Position numbers and translations under genes: made by a program. This document shows positions 45,301 to 53,312 of a DNA stretch of 64,000 nt, piece after piece; position 1 is the first letter of the stretch; every line of letters starts with the position of its first letter. The DNA is from Bifidobacterium tissieri (GTDB lineage Bacteria > Actinomycetota > Actinomycetes > Actinomycetales > Bifidobacteriaceae), in assembly GCF_002259645.1 (NCBI RefSeq), contig NZ_MWWV01000003.1:186001-250000 (forward strand), given 5' to 3'. The notes below the pieces were generated by a model. That model worked only from the letters and a program-made list of their open reading frames with translations, searched no databases and had not been told where the DNA came from.

Positions 45301-45960
45301 CTCAACGAGGTCTCCGGCGTGGAATCCGACGATGTGATCATCACGTTCGGCTTCGCCCGCACCACGCACGGCCGTCTGCTGCAGCAGTTCGGCATGCTCG
45401 AGCTGAACGGCGGCGACGCCATGCTGCTCGACGCGCTCGCGCTCGCCCACGTACATGTGGACGTCGTCTCCTCGTTCGGTTCGCAGGACCTTGACGATGA
45501 GCGTCTGCGTCAGGCCGGTCCGCAGCTCATGAAGAAGCTGCTCGCCTGGTGCGAGCACATCGACGAGGTGAAGGTGCCCGAGCCCGGCCCGCTGCCCAAG
45601 GAATCCAGCACGTTGCTGATCGATCTCGCCGAACGTATGCGCGCCCGCGGCCTGAACGTGGAGCTCAACTACGGTTTCCCGGACGGCATGAGCATTCCGA
45701 TGGTCGTCGGTCTGCCCGGCAAGCCGTTCATCCTCGCCATCGAAACCGACGACGCCGGATTCATGTCGATCCCGTCCACCCGCCAACGCCATCGCTTCGA
45801 AATGGAGGATCTGCAGGCCATGGGCTGGTCGGTGATGGTCGTGTGGAGCGTGGCCGCGTTCGTCAACCCCGACAAGGAGGTCGACCGCGTGGTGGCACGC
45901 ATGGCCGAGCTTGTGGGCGCAACCGGCAACGGCAAGCCCGGTGCGAGGACTGCACGATGA
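42301..45960 (+). CDS. degenerate SF1 helicase-nuclease (pseudoenzyme candidate)
   Basis: A 1219-residue protein laid out like actinobacterial DUF4011/DUF3320 superfamily-1 helicases fused to a Vsr-like nuclease, but with worn motifs. The Walker A position reads VDLPGGRGSES instead of GPPGTGKS, with no Lys. The Walker B position reads IAIVDSAAHMDP where VDEASQ is expected. Motif III reads VVIAHRETITSP instead of GDPKQLPP. The motif IV-VI region (IVTISQVHRQ; DDVIITFGFARTTHG) is recognisable but lacks key residues. The C-terminal nuclease-like domain keeps AIETDD and the MGWSVMVVWS end but has IPMVVG where the catalytic Asp (IDLAV) should be. It lies between the FHA gene and a small gene overlapping its stop codon. 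A structural or DNA-binding role is inferred. Confidence 0.6.
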   Translation: MNVTNKLEPTAALERIRSWYREYRNEHGPSPVEDLSQLEARLDLTHAHPSGIAQLFASGHVQLSSLFRDSGMLRAGQRRLSRVLEDQIAVESASGNAQLSLAVGVASWKGSAMPLLLYPVQVDQEEGAESLAHAQIRFTSTATLNPAFISAMHDQGVMLDEDALLDSSQYADNSPETSALFSRITSLVGDTVESFIVEREIILGCFIHSSTLFIEEAQTLIRRMERGVTGNDLLDTLAGNDKAAAFLSEYPVSSYTPYDIDPHNELEIGDVDNVTRYAAQIVSSGASVFVDLPGGRGSESIAAGVTSRAIMNGKTVLYVPCVPSQKRRFVKQVKRHEMSGMLLDINDNAFNNAIDHQLIAAVGFQPGTASSHFDQVADELVGVRTRLARYLGDLHGKNKEWGISAYETIQNLARISALPTHPATHVRLTEGAARQLGNSMDAWSKKLVRAGELGEFEIGPEDTSWFKAAVYSEQEAVNAYQRVVRLLEKLLPAVREQIRMVVETCGFPIPNTMQEWGRQVVVLKNLRRVLDVFQPAVFERDIPAMIEASKSKAARKAEGTTMGFWERRRHVKEAKSLLRVGAQVEDLHEALLVVAKQAEQWRTFVPHGGWPVLPPKLDDIIDTQDAIISDLTALNSVLATTPDGAELESVQFAALESRLQALFDDHRSLDTLPERSALERDFVANGLGDLVDDLRNRRVSKDAAPGELQLAWWTTIFELIVHSSPIISNQDGSVLSSASERFAQVDAEHVASVGPMINQEMTKRLSELLFSRSHEANQLHTLLANPARVPLNRLRRDYPNILTATKPILVASPATLVANTSLGHLADIAIVDSAAHMDPLELLSILARVDQVVVIAHRETITSPAVAALVPCLKQLKVLSRTDRRDPRISQFLEDNGYGKVPLTLSMPDPRGGVGYTHVEASGVPSPITGLVESSKNEIDKVVELVIGRATGFRIVPASYSLTIVTISQVHRQRIGAELKSRSSKDPGLRKFLRHVRIVSLNEVSGVESDDVIITFGFARTTHGRLLQQFGMLELNGGDAMLLDALALAHVHVDVVSSFGSQDLDDERLRQAGPQLMKKLLAWCEHIDEVKVPEPGPLPKESSTLLIDLAERMRARGLNVELNYGFPDGMSIPMVVGLPGKPFILAIETDDAGFMSIPSTRQRHRFEMEDLQAMGWSVMVVWSVAAFVNPDKEVDRVVARMAELVGATGNGKPGARTAR

Positions 45961-46226
45961 CGAATTCCGTGAATTCCATGGATTCCTCGAATTCCACAGT
46001 GCGAGTCGTCGACGCCTCCGGTGAGCGATCCGGTCGCCGGAAGCACCGCCGAGTGGTGTTCAAGGGAACGGAACGATTCGACGCCGACGGTCTGTTCGAC
46101 GCCGAATCGTCCGCCGATCCCGACGAACTGCGCGAACGCGCGAACAAGTCAAGCGACGACGATCAGCGTATCCTGACCGAACTGCCCCCGCACTGGGCCA
46201 AATTCGACGCCGAAGGCCGCCGATAG
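45957..46226 (+). CDS. small hypothetical protein coupled to helicase-like gene
   Basis: An 89-residue hydrophilic protein whose ATG overlaps the upstream stop (ATGA), a sign of translational coupling. A Ser/Asn-rich start is followed by a basic patch (RSGRRKHRRVVFK) and an acidic end with DPDELRERAN and PPHWAKFDAEGRR. No known domain is recognised. Its place suggests it is a partner of the helicase-like protein. Confidence 0.7.
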   Translation: MTNSVNSMDSSNSTVRVVDASGERSGRRKHRRVVFKGTERFDADGLFDAESSADPDELRERANKSSDDDQRILTELPPHWAKFDAEGRR

Positions 46227-46389
46227 CGTTCACATCCTTGTTCTGGATACCGCTCCGGACTTCCGGAACGGTCCATCCATATTTGTCGTCGTTCCGGTTA
46301 GGATATGTAACCGATTGTCTTTTGACGTTGAATCTGACTTTGACGTCCGACCTGACGTTTGATGAAGTCCAGTTGTGGAGGAGCCAGCC

Positions 46390-46581
46390 GTGCCTACTTA
46401 TCACTACCGTTGCAAGAACTGCTCGTATGATTTCACCGAGCAGCAGTCGTTCACCGACGATCCCATCACCGTCTGCCCGAAGTGCGGCGAGGAGCAGGTG
46501 CACAAGGTGTACGCCGCCCCGTCCATCGAATTCAAGGGCCACGGCTTCTACCGCACCGACGGCGCATCCTCCAAGAAGTGA
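46390..46581 (+). CDS. FmdB-type zinc-ribbon protein
   Basis: A 63-residue FmdB-family protein. Two knuckles, CKNC and CPKC, form the zinc ribbon; PTYHYRC at the start and FKGHGFYRTD at the end are family hallmarks. It begins with GTG behind GGAGGAG. Members are small putative regulatory or assembly proteins of unknown detailed function. A terminator follows at 46689. Confidence 0.9.
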   Translation: MPTYHYRCKNCSYDFTEQQSFTDDPITVCPKCGEEQVHKVYAAPSIEFKGHGFYRTDGASSKK

Positions 46582-46688
46582 GCCGATATCGCAAACCGTA
46601 GCCGATGCGGTGCGTCGGGTCGTGCGTAACGGTTGCACTTGCAACGCTGACGCACGTTCGACCACATTGGTCGTGTACTCTGGCCAAG

Positions 46689-46725
46689 GCATATTCCCAT
46701 CAGTCACAGTGGGAATATGCCTTTT
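46689..46725 (+). terminator. terminator of fmdB overlapping next start
   Basis: GGCATATTCCCA and TGGGAATATGCC form a perfect 12-bp stem followed by TTTTTTA. The 3' arm contains the ATG (46717) of the SAF-domain gene. Confidence 0.88.
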
Positions 46726-47391
46726 TTATTTTCGTCATCATTATCATCATCCCGTCGCCGTGACGACACCGTGGTCGTTCGTCGGCGTCGCGCACTCGCC
46801 CGTCGCCTGACGGTGGCGTTCTGCGCCGGATTATCGGTATGGCTAATCCTGCAATGCATGATGTCACTGGTGGAACGCAGCCCCGTCGTGGTCGCATCCG
46901 TCTCGATATCGCGCGGAACCGCCATCGACTTCGACGACATGACCGTGGAACAGGTGCCAGCCTCCGTGGTCACCGAGTCGGCATTCCATACGACGGAGGA
47001 CGCCACCGGACTGATCGCACAGGTGGACATCGCCAAAGGCGAGCCGATCATGCGATCGATGGCATCCAAGACGCCGGTGATCGGCACCGACCAGACCGCC
47101 GTTGAGGTCACCTTGGCAAGCTCGACGACAACGTTGATGCCGGGACGGCACGTACGCCTGGTCGCCGCCGACCGTGTGCTCGCCGAATCCGCACTGGTGC
47201 TCACAGTGCCGGACCAGGGGAGCGGAGAATCCGATGGATTACTGTCTGGAAAAGCCGAATCGGAGACGGTGACGATCGCGCTCACCGCCGACGAGGCCAT
47301 GGCGGTACTCGCCGCCCAGCAGGAAGGGCCGGTACTCGCGGTGACGATCGCTACCGAAGCCGAGCCCGATCCGACTGCGCCACCCGAGTGA
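46717..47391 (+). CDS. SAF-domain membrane-anchored protein (CpaB/RcpC-like)
   Basis: Up to 224 residues. An Arg-rich cytoplasmic start is followed by one membrane segment (LTVAFCAGLSVWLILQCM, about 32-49) and an extracytoplasmic SAF domain (VVVASVSISRGTAIDFDDM ... VDIAKGEPI), as in Flp-pilus assembly proteins CpaB/RcpC. The start is unsure: ATG 46717 lies inside the upstream terminator stem; GTG 46771 is an alternative. No other pilus gene is in the window. It overlaps the convergent 5-formyl-THF cyclo-ligase gene by 41 bp. Confidence 0.72.
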   Translation: MPFLFSSSLSSSRRRDDTVVVRRRRALARRLTVAFCAGLSVWLILQCMMSLVERSPVVVASVSISRGTAIDFDDMTVEQVPASVVTESAFHTTEDATGLIAQVDIAKGEPIMRSMASKTPVIGTDQTAVEVTLASSTTTLMPGRHVRLVAADRVLAESALVLTVPDQGSGESDGLLSGKAESETVTIALTADEAMAVLAAQQEGPVLAVTIATEAEPDPTAPPE

Positions 47392-48034
47392 ACCCGTCCG
47401 GCGTGAGCACGCCATCGACAGGCATATCGTGCCGTTCACGCGGCAGTTCATGATCGACGAACTCCCACGGCCACACCACGGCCGTCACGTCGGTGCCGGG
47501 ACGACGCAACGCGAGCATGCGGTCATACCAGCCGCCGCCGCGTCCCAGCCGCCATCCGTCACGATTCACCAGCACCGCCGCGGTGATCGTCAACTCCGCC
47601 TGCGCGATGGTCTCGGCGGGCAGCACCTCGCCCTCGGGCTCCCGCGGTCGGCGCTCGCCGGCGTCGGCAAGCTCGTCCATCCGTTCCAGCACGCCCCAGC
47701 CCAGATCGCGCCCACTTCCCAGTCTCGGCACCAGCACGCGCACATGTCGTGACAGCAGCGCGCGCAGCAACGGCAATGTGGATACCTCGGTGCCCATCGA
47801 TACGTAGGCGGCCACGGTGGTCAGGCCATCGAACAAGCCGGATCCCATGGCAACGGTCGCCAATCGTTCCCCGGCCGTCTCCCGTTCCTCCGGCGTGGTC
47901 AGTCGACGTCGTGCCAACGCCACATGCCGAAACGCGGATTTGTCATGCAGATCGGAGGGGAGAACCAGTTCGGTGGTGTCATATGCAATGTCATATTCAG
48001 CGTCATGTGCAGTGTCCTGTTCAGCATCTGTCAT
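47351..48034 (-). CDS. 5-formyltetrahydrofolate cyclo-ligase
   Basis: A 227-residue enzyme that converts 5-formyl-THF to 5,10-methenyl-THF with ATP, returning stored folate to one-carbon metabolism. The C-terminal signature VNRDGWRLGRGGGWYDR is clear; the N-terminal ATP-side segment is KSAFRHVALARRRLT. An acidic tail of about 25 residues (Asp/Glu/Tyr/Thr) precedes the fold and is longer than usual; internal starts are possible. It ends inside the SAF gene on the other strand. Confidence 0.9.
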   Translation of the reverse strand: MTDAEQDTAHDAEYDIAYDTTELVLPSDLHDKSAFRHVALARRRLTTPEERETAGERLATVAMGSGLFDGLTTVAAYVSMGTEVSTLPLLRALLSRHVRVLVPRLGSGRDLGWGVLERMDELADAGERRPREPEGEVLPAETIAQAELTITAAVLVNRDGWRLGRGGGWYDRMLALRRPGTDVTAVVWPWEFVDHELPRERHDMPVDGVLTPDGFTRVAQSDRARLR

Positions 48035-48070
48035 GCTCCGGTTCTACCAGTCACTGCCAACCGCATACTG

Positions 48071-48098
48071 ATTCCTTAGTGTGATCACACTAAGGAAT
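48071..48098. promoter_or_regulatory. perfect 28-bp palindrome
   Basis: The sequence from 48071 to 48098 is exactly its own reverse complement, with centre GTGTGATCACAC and ends ATTCC / GGAAT. It lies between the divergent cyclo-ligase and acetyltransferase genes, 37 bp from the first and 58 bp from the second. No T-run follows on either strand, so an operator for a dimeric regulator is more likely than a terminator. Confidence 0.75.
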
Positions 48099-48155
48099 GG
48101 GGTTTCGGGCAGGGGCGCACCCTCGTTGTACGTGTTGTACGTCCCTCGGCGGAAC

Positions 48156-48833
48156 ATGGGAGCCATGTTCCGGCTGTTTTCCAGAAATGTGTCAGAAACG
48201 GGCAATGCGAACTTTCGCGTACCATCCGCGCTTGAGGCCCCGCAGGGGTTTGCCCCGCTGCGACTGCGTCCCATGACCAGTGCGGATTGGGATGAGTGGA
48301 GCACCGCGCGACGTCGTAACGAACAGTGGCTCAGGCCTTGGGACTCCGGTGACCCGCTGCATGGGTCGCCCATCACCTTCGACGAGTGGATCAGTCGTCA
48401 GCGTGAGGCGGAGCGTATGGGACGCGGCATCATTCTGCTGATGGAACTCAATGGCCGCATCGTCGGGCAGATCTCATTGGGCGCGGTGAGCTACGGTGCG
48501 ATGCGTACCGGAACGGTGGGGTATTGGGTCGACGAGGCCCACGCCGGTCGTGGGCTGGCCCCGCTCGCGCTGGCCATGCTGGGTGACTGGGCCCTTTCCG
48601 ATCCCACCGGTCCGGAGCTGCATCGTATGGAGGTCGCCATCCTTCCCGAGAACACGCGTTCCAAGCATGTTGTGGAGAAAGTGGGGATGAATTTCGAGGG
48701 GGTACGACACAGTTATATGTATGTGGACGGCCAATGGCGTGATCATGACGTATACGTTCTGTTGGATTCCGACGTTTCCGGCTCATTGACGGCTCGTCTG
48801 AAGCCGGTTTCGGCTCCGACACACCACGTGTGA
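48156..48833 (+). CDS. GNAT acetyltransferase (RimJ/RimL-like)
   Basis: About 225 residues of the GNAT fold, close to ribosomal-protein N-acetyltransferases: LRLRPMTSADWDEWSTAR at the start, acetyl-CoA loop region VGYWVDEAHAGRGLAP, and HRMEVAILPENTRSKHVVEK as in RimJ. The start is not firmly set; GTG at 48081 lies in the palindrome, so ATG 48156 is preferred though its ribosome site is weak. Its TGA overlaps a possible GTG of the next gene, suggesting coupling. Confidence 0.82.
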   Translation: MGAMFRLFSRNVSETGNANFRVPSALEAPQGFAPLRLRPMTSADWDEWSTARRRNEQWLRPWDSGDPLHGSPITFDEWISRQREAERMGRGIILLMELNGRIVGQISLGAVSYGAMRTGTVGYWVDEAHAGRGLAPLALAMLGDWALSDPTGPELHRMEVAILPENTRSKHVVEKVGMNFEGVRHSYMYVDGQWRDHDVYVLLDSDVSGSLTARLKPVSAPTHHV

Positions 48834-48874
48834 AACGTCTGGTTTTTTCAGGAGGTTACCCTATCGTAGAGTTC

Positions 48875-50374
48875 ATGGATCTGGATTCGCTTGCAAGTGT
48901 TGTACTGTGGGCGATAATATTGGTACTTCTGTTCGGTCTTCAGCCGTGGAAAACGATGAACGGCATGAGGAACGCAATGGAGCATCGTCCAGACCGGTAT
49001 TCCGCATCATTGCATATCATCGATATGGATGATGGTATGCACTTCGGCGACAGGGCACCAACTACCGCCGGGAAAGGGACGGCTATGCAGTCTGGGGCAC
49101 AGGCAACCAAGCTCGACGACAAGCGGATCGAGCATGTTCGCGCGTTGCGTCGTGCCGCCATTCGTCGTCGCCGTCTGCTTGTGGGATCGTTGTTCGCAGT
49201 CGCCGTGGTGGTGTTCGTTCTTGCCCTGCTGCTGCATTTCAGTCCGTTGTTCGCGCTGATCCCGATTGCGCTCGATGGCGTGGTGCTCGCACTCGGTGTG
49301 CGCGCATCCAAGCAGGCAAGGGAGTGGGAGCATAAGGTCGCCGCGGCCAAGCGTCGCGCATCGAAGAGGAGGCCGACCGCTTCCGCGGGGTCCACGCAAC
49401 GGTCTCGTGGCCGGAATGCCGTCCAGACCGTGGCCGAACCGGAGGCTCAGACCGCCACCGACGCGATGAGCGCTCAGGATATTCAGGCCGCATTGGAGCG
49501 TGCCAAGGCCGAGAAGCTTGCGGCATTGAAGGCGCGTGAGCTTGAACGCCGTGCGCGTGAGGCCGCCGCCCGTGCTCAGGCGTCGGCGGTCATGCCCGAG
49601 GACGAGGAGCCGGCGGATTCCGCTCTGTCCACGCCTGCGACGATCACTCCGCGCAGTCAGCGTCATCAGGACACCGGTGAGGCTCCGAAGGCCGTTCGTC
49701 AGGATGCTCGCGGTCCGCGTCATCCGGGGGCGGCGGTTGCCGACGGCATTGTTCCGTCCGCTCAGCAGGCGTCCGCCAAGTCGACCGCTTCCCCGTCTGC
49801 GATTCAGCATGCTGTGAATCAGCCCCATAAGCCCGTGGTCAAGGAGAAGCCGGCCAGCGAGCCCGAGGACTTCACCAATGAGCTGGAACGCGTGTCGCCG
49901 TCCCATGCGCTCGACGCCTTCGAGCTGGCTGCAAATCAGGATCTCATCTCCTTCTCGCTGGGTGCGCCGCGCCATGGCAAGCCGGTCAAGGCGGTGGAAC
50001 CGCAGAGCCTTGAGATCAAGTCCACCAAGCAGGTGGCTCATGCCGAACCGGTGAAACCCGCTCAGAAACCGGTTCAGAAGGCCTCTACGACGGTTGCTGA
50101 TGCCCAGCGCGCACAGGACAAGGCCGAACTTCACACGAGCGCGCAGAAGGCCGTTTCTGAGGCCGACGCGACTCCCGTTACAGACTCCGTCTCAACGTCC
50201 AAGGACGATGCCGTGTCCAAGCTGGTTAACGGTAAGAAGATCGAGGAGGCCGCGGCTCGTCGTGCCGAGCGCAAGGCCGCTGTCGCCGCGCATGCGCCTG
50301 TGGCGGCTCCCGCGAAGACCGAGGAGTCGCTTGGCGTGAACGTGGATGCCGTCCTCGCTCGTCGCCGCGGCTGA
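48875..50374 (+). CDS. hypothetical membrane protein with Ala-rich cytoplasmic tail
   Basis: About 499 residues. One hydrophobic segment lies near the N-terminus (LASVVLWAIILVLLFGL) and a pair at about residues 85-125 (LLVGSLFAVAVVVFVLALLL, then SPLFALIPIALDGVVLALGV). Most of the rest is Ala/Lys/Glu/Gln-rich, likely coiled coil and disordered, with an AERAKAEKLAALKARELERR-like helix near 210. No family is recognised. The start is uncertain: GGAGG lies 19 bases from ATG 48875 but 7 bases from ATC 48863; GTG 48830 overlaps the preceding stop. Bifidobacterial membrane-linked cell-envelope proteins of this style exist, but function is unknown. Confidence 0.7.
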   Translation: MDLDSLASVVLWAIILVLLFGLQPWKTMNGMRNAMEHRPDRYSASLHIIDMDDGMHFGDRAPTTAGKGTAMQSGAQATKLDDKRIEHVRALRRAAIRRRRLLVGSLFAVAVVVFVLALLLHFSPLFALIPIALDGVVLALGVRASKQAREWEHKVAAAKRRASKRRPTASAGSTQRSRGRNAVQTVAEPEAQTATDAMSAQDIQAALERAKAEKLAALKARELERRAREAAARAQASAVMPEDEEPADSALSTPATITPRSQRHQDTGEAPKAVRQDARGPRHPGAAVADGIVPSAQQASAKSTASPSAIQHAVNQPHKPVVKEKPASEPEDFTNELERVSPSHALDAFELAANQDLISFSLGAPRHGKPVKAVEPQSLEIKSTKQVAHAEPVKPAQKPVQKASTTVADAQRAQDKAELHTSAQKAVSEADATPVTDSVSTSKDDAVSKLVNGKKIEEAAARRAERKAAVAAHAPVAAPAKTEESLGVNVDAVLARRRG

Positions 50375-50425
50375 TTGCCCGGTGGGTCATCGCTGCGTCC
50401 CTTCCTTCGCTGATGGCAAACTCCG

Positions 50426-50466
50426 TTAGCACTCAAGTTGGCAGAGTGCTAATTTCGCGCTACCAT
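50426..50466 (+). promoter_or_regulatory. CIRCE element and groES promoter
   Basis: TTAGCACTC (50426-50434) and GAGTGCTAA (50444-50452) with 9 bases between are a perfect CIRCE inverted repeat, the HrcA repressor site. TTGGCA (50438-50443) and TACCAT (50461-50466), 17 bp apart, give the promoter that it overlaps. Confidence 0.96.
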
Positions 50467-50568
50467 ATCGAGTAGCGCAAAAGGACGTTCACCCGAGTGA
50501 TCGTCAGCCTCTCGGCGGCGTTCTGGCGTGGGAATTGTTCGATTGCTCTTTGAAAGAGGAGGCCCACA

Positions 50569-50862
50569 GTGTCGATTGCACTCACACCGTTGGAAGACAA
50601 GATTGTCATCAAGCAGGCCGCTGCCGAAACCCAGACCGCTTCCGGTCTGTTCATTCCGGACAGCTCCAAGGAGAAGCCGCAGCAGGGCGAAGTCCTGGCC
50701 GTGGGCCCGGGCCGTCGCGACGACAAGGGCGAGCGCATCCCCGTCGACGTGAAGGTCGGCGACAAGGTGCTGTACTCCAAGTACGGCGGCACCGAGGTCA
50801 ACTACGGCGGCGAGGACTACCTGATCGTCTCCGCCCGCGACGTGCTGGCCATCCTGAACTGA
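50569..50862 (+). CDS. groS: co-chaperonin GroES
   Basis: A 97-residue GroES that caps the GroEL folding chamber. [12 protein letters not shown], the mobile loop [16 protein letters not shown] and the end [10 protein letters not shown] are complete. It begins with GTG behind AGAGGAGG. Heat control through HrcA is expected from the CIRCE element. groEL is not adjacent, as usual in bifidobacteria. Confidence 0.98.
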   Translation: MSIALTPLEDKIVIKQAAAETQTASGLFIPDSSKEKPQQGEVLAVGPGRRDDKGERIPVDVKVGDKVLYSKYGGTEVNYGGEDYLIVSARDVLAILN

Positions 50863-50915
50863 TCCCACTGATCTGATTCAGACCGACGCCGGTCATACAC
50901 CGCGTCCAATACTTC

Positions 50916-50953
50916 AAGGCTCCCTACCGTTTCCACGGCAGGGAGCCTTTTCT
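50916..50953 (+). terminator. groES terminator
   Basis: AAGGCTCCCTACCGT and ACGGCAGGGAGCCTT pair with one mismatch and are followed by TTTTCT. Confidence 0.9.
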
Positions 50954-51134
50954 GCTAGTCCCTGATCTGCTGACAACGACCATTGATCAAATTCATCTGT
51001 GGCGTGCGGTTTACTTGTTCTTGCATCCATGTGCAGTGGTAAAAAGGGAATGTTAGCCTCCTGGGAACATGCGTGGAAAAGTCGAAGATGACTTTCGATG
51101 TGGGGGCAATCGGAAAGAGCGAAGGGATGTAACG

Positions 51135-51899
51135 ATGAATGAATCAGTATTGCGCGGCGTTCACCGTAGCGCATGTAAAGTTATCGGCGTGATGGCGATA
51201 TGTACCATGACGATTGCCGTGGCGGGGTGTGGGGCGTTGCCCGGCTCTTCGTCGACGCCGTCAGATGCTGTCGCCGCATCGTCCGGCGATAGCACTCTGG
51301 ATTCGGCTGTGCGACAGATATACACCAAGGATTACACCTATACGAAAACTAGCGTTTCCACATATGGCGAAGAGGCGGTGACCGTGGTGTCCCAGGGCGA
51401 GGTGTCCCAGTCCCCGTATCGGGAGCATGTGAAGGTGATGTCATCGAGTTCACAGATTTGGGATGAAGCATATTTCTATGACAACGGCAGTGCGTTGCTT
51501 CACACGGAATCCGGATGGCAAAAGACCAGATCCAACAGATCATACCCATATGGCCACAATCGGAAGCTTGATGTTACCGGGACTGATACGAACGGTGATG
51601 TGCGAACGTATTCCACTCGATATACGGAAAATGTCGGTAAAGGGTATGGAATCGACGATCTTACCGCCACGCTGACTCAGACTTATCGCATCGATGCCGA
51701 TGGGAACTTGCTGAGCATAGAAACCGATCTGAGTGATCTCAATCGAGTGACGGCAATCGCAAACGCCATGTCAGCTAATGGAGAAGATCGTGCGGAAGCC
51801 GAGAGCAATGCTGGAACAGCAGAAGATCATGCCTCCAAGGAAACCCTGGAGATTCACGATCTTGGCGTGACACAATCCATCGAGATTCCGAAGGTGTGA
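51135..51899 (+). CDS. lipoprotein of unknown function
   Basis: A 254-residue exported lipoprotein. The signal peptide (VIGVMAICTMTIAVAG) ends in a lipobox AVAG-C at about residue 33, so the protein is anchored to the outer membrane face. A Ser-rich linker follows, then a domain with YTYTKTSVSTYGEEAVTV and SQSPYREHVKVM, similar in style to LppX/LolA-like beta-sheet lipoproteins. GAAGGGA precedes ATG 51135. The function is unknown; context gives no clue. Confidence 0.8.
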   Translation: MNESVLRGVHRSACKVIGVMAICTMTIAVAGCGALPGSSSTPSDAVAASSGDSTLDSAVRQIYTKDYTYTKTSVSTYGEEAVTVVSQGEVSQSPYREHVKVMSSSSQIWDEAYFYDNGSALLHTESGWQKTRSNRSYPYGHNRKLDVTGTDTNGDVRTYSTRYTENVGKGYGIDDLTATLTQTYRIDADGNLLSIETDLSDLNRVTAIANAMSANGEDRAEAESNAGTAEDHASKETLEIHDLGVTQSIEIPKV

Positions 51900-52044
51900 A
51901 CTCCATTTTGACCATGATTTCGAGATGGGCGTGTACTCGGCTTGAAGATTCTGCCTATGGCGGGTTGGAAAACGTTGCAATCGCAACGATTGGATGAGAT
52001 CGGGCCGGGATGCGCGAAGCGACGGGCTGTGGCACGCTGGGATC

Positions 52045-53274
52045 ATGACTTCAGATCTTACGCATCAGGGCGTGTCATTCGACGACAAGCCTCTGGGATT
52101 CAATACGCTGTCCATCCATCTGGGCAACGGCGTGGATGCCGAGACCGGCGCCATCCGTCGTCCGATCACGCTCGCCAACGCCTACGCGTTGCCCTACGAT
52201 CCATCCGACATCAACTGGTCGAGCTCCGACGTGAACCTCTACACGCGCAACGGTCATCCGAACCAGCGCTATCTTGAGGCCAAGCTCGCTAAACTCGAGG
52301 GTGCGGAGGACGCGGTGGTGCTCGCCAGCGGTGTGGCCGCGCTGTCCGCCACGTTCACCACGTTCCTCAACCGAGGCGATCACGCCGTATTCTCCGACAC
52401 CACATACATCGCCGCCTACTGACTGCTCGAGCAGATCCTGCCGGAGAAGTACGGCATCGAAACCAGCATCGTCGACACGTCCGATCCTGCGAACGTCGCC
52501 GCTGCACTCAAGCCGAACACCAAGCTCGTGCACATCGAAACACCGGCGAATCCGACGCTCAAGGTGTCGGATATCAAGACTATCGCCGCACTCGTGCACG
52601 ATCACAATCCCGAAGCCGTGGTGAGCGTCGACAACACGTTCAATTCACCGTTCAACGTACGACCGCTCAATCTCGGCGCGGACATCGTGATCGAAAGCCT
52701 GACCAAGTACATCAACGGTCATGGCGACGCGCTCGGCGGAGCCATCGCCACCACCAAGGAGCGCACCGACCAGATCCGCTTCACCGCGCAGGTGAACTAC
52801 GGCGGCATCATCAGCCCGTTCAACGCATGGCTCATCAATCGCGGATCCGTCACACTGCCGCTGCGCATGAGGCAGCACAATGCGTCCGCGCTCGCCATCG
52901 CCCAGCATCTTGAGTCCCTGCCGCAGGTGCGGTTCGTCGCCTACCCCGGTCTGGAAAGCCACCCGCATCACGATGTCGCCGTCTCGCAGCTCGCCCGTCC
53001 CGACGCCGGATTCGGTGGCGTGCTCGCATTCGGTCTCGACACCGATCACGACGGGCACAACCGGTTTGTATCCAAACTCAACGTGATCACATCAGCCGTT
53101 TCCCTCGGCCATGATGAAAGCCTGATCGTGTTCCTCGGCGAGGATGACGAACGACAGTACCTGTATCCGGAGGAGTTCCACCGCGGATTCTTCCGCCTCG
53201 CCGTCGGCTTGGAGGATACGGATGATCTGATCCGCGACATTGATCACGCGCTCGCCGAGGCCGGACTGGCGTAA
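52045..53274 (+). pseudogene. Cys/Met-metabolism PLP enzyme interrupted by in-frame TGA
   Basis: A 410-codon gene of the cystathionine gamma-synthase / O-acetylhomoserine sulfhydrylase family. The frame is continuous except for TGA at 52420-52422. Before it the protein runs to SDTTYIAAY; after it it resumes as LLEQILPEKYGIE in the same frame. All other motifs are intact: NLYTRNGHPNQRYLEAKLAKLEG, ASGVAALSATF, SVDNTFNSPF and the PLP Lys in ESLTKYINGHGDALGG. TGA could derive from CGA (Arg) or GGA (Gly) by one change. Either a recent nonsense mutation, a sequencing error or leaky readthrough is possible. It would act in sulfur amino-acid synthesis. Confidence 0.85.
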
Positions 53275-53312
53275 GAGCCGGCCACTTGCCGATTTCTCTA
53301 AGGGCGTGTTCG

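Noticed and set aside
42259-45792. 1177-codon minus-strand frame
   Set aside because: It is the shadow of the helicase-like gene; residue content is His/Arg/Gly-rich without motifs.
52420-52422. Selenocysteine codon
   Set aside because: The family has no selenoprotein members I know of, no SECIS-like hairpin follows directly, and the position is not a catalytic Cys.
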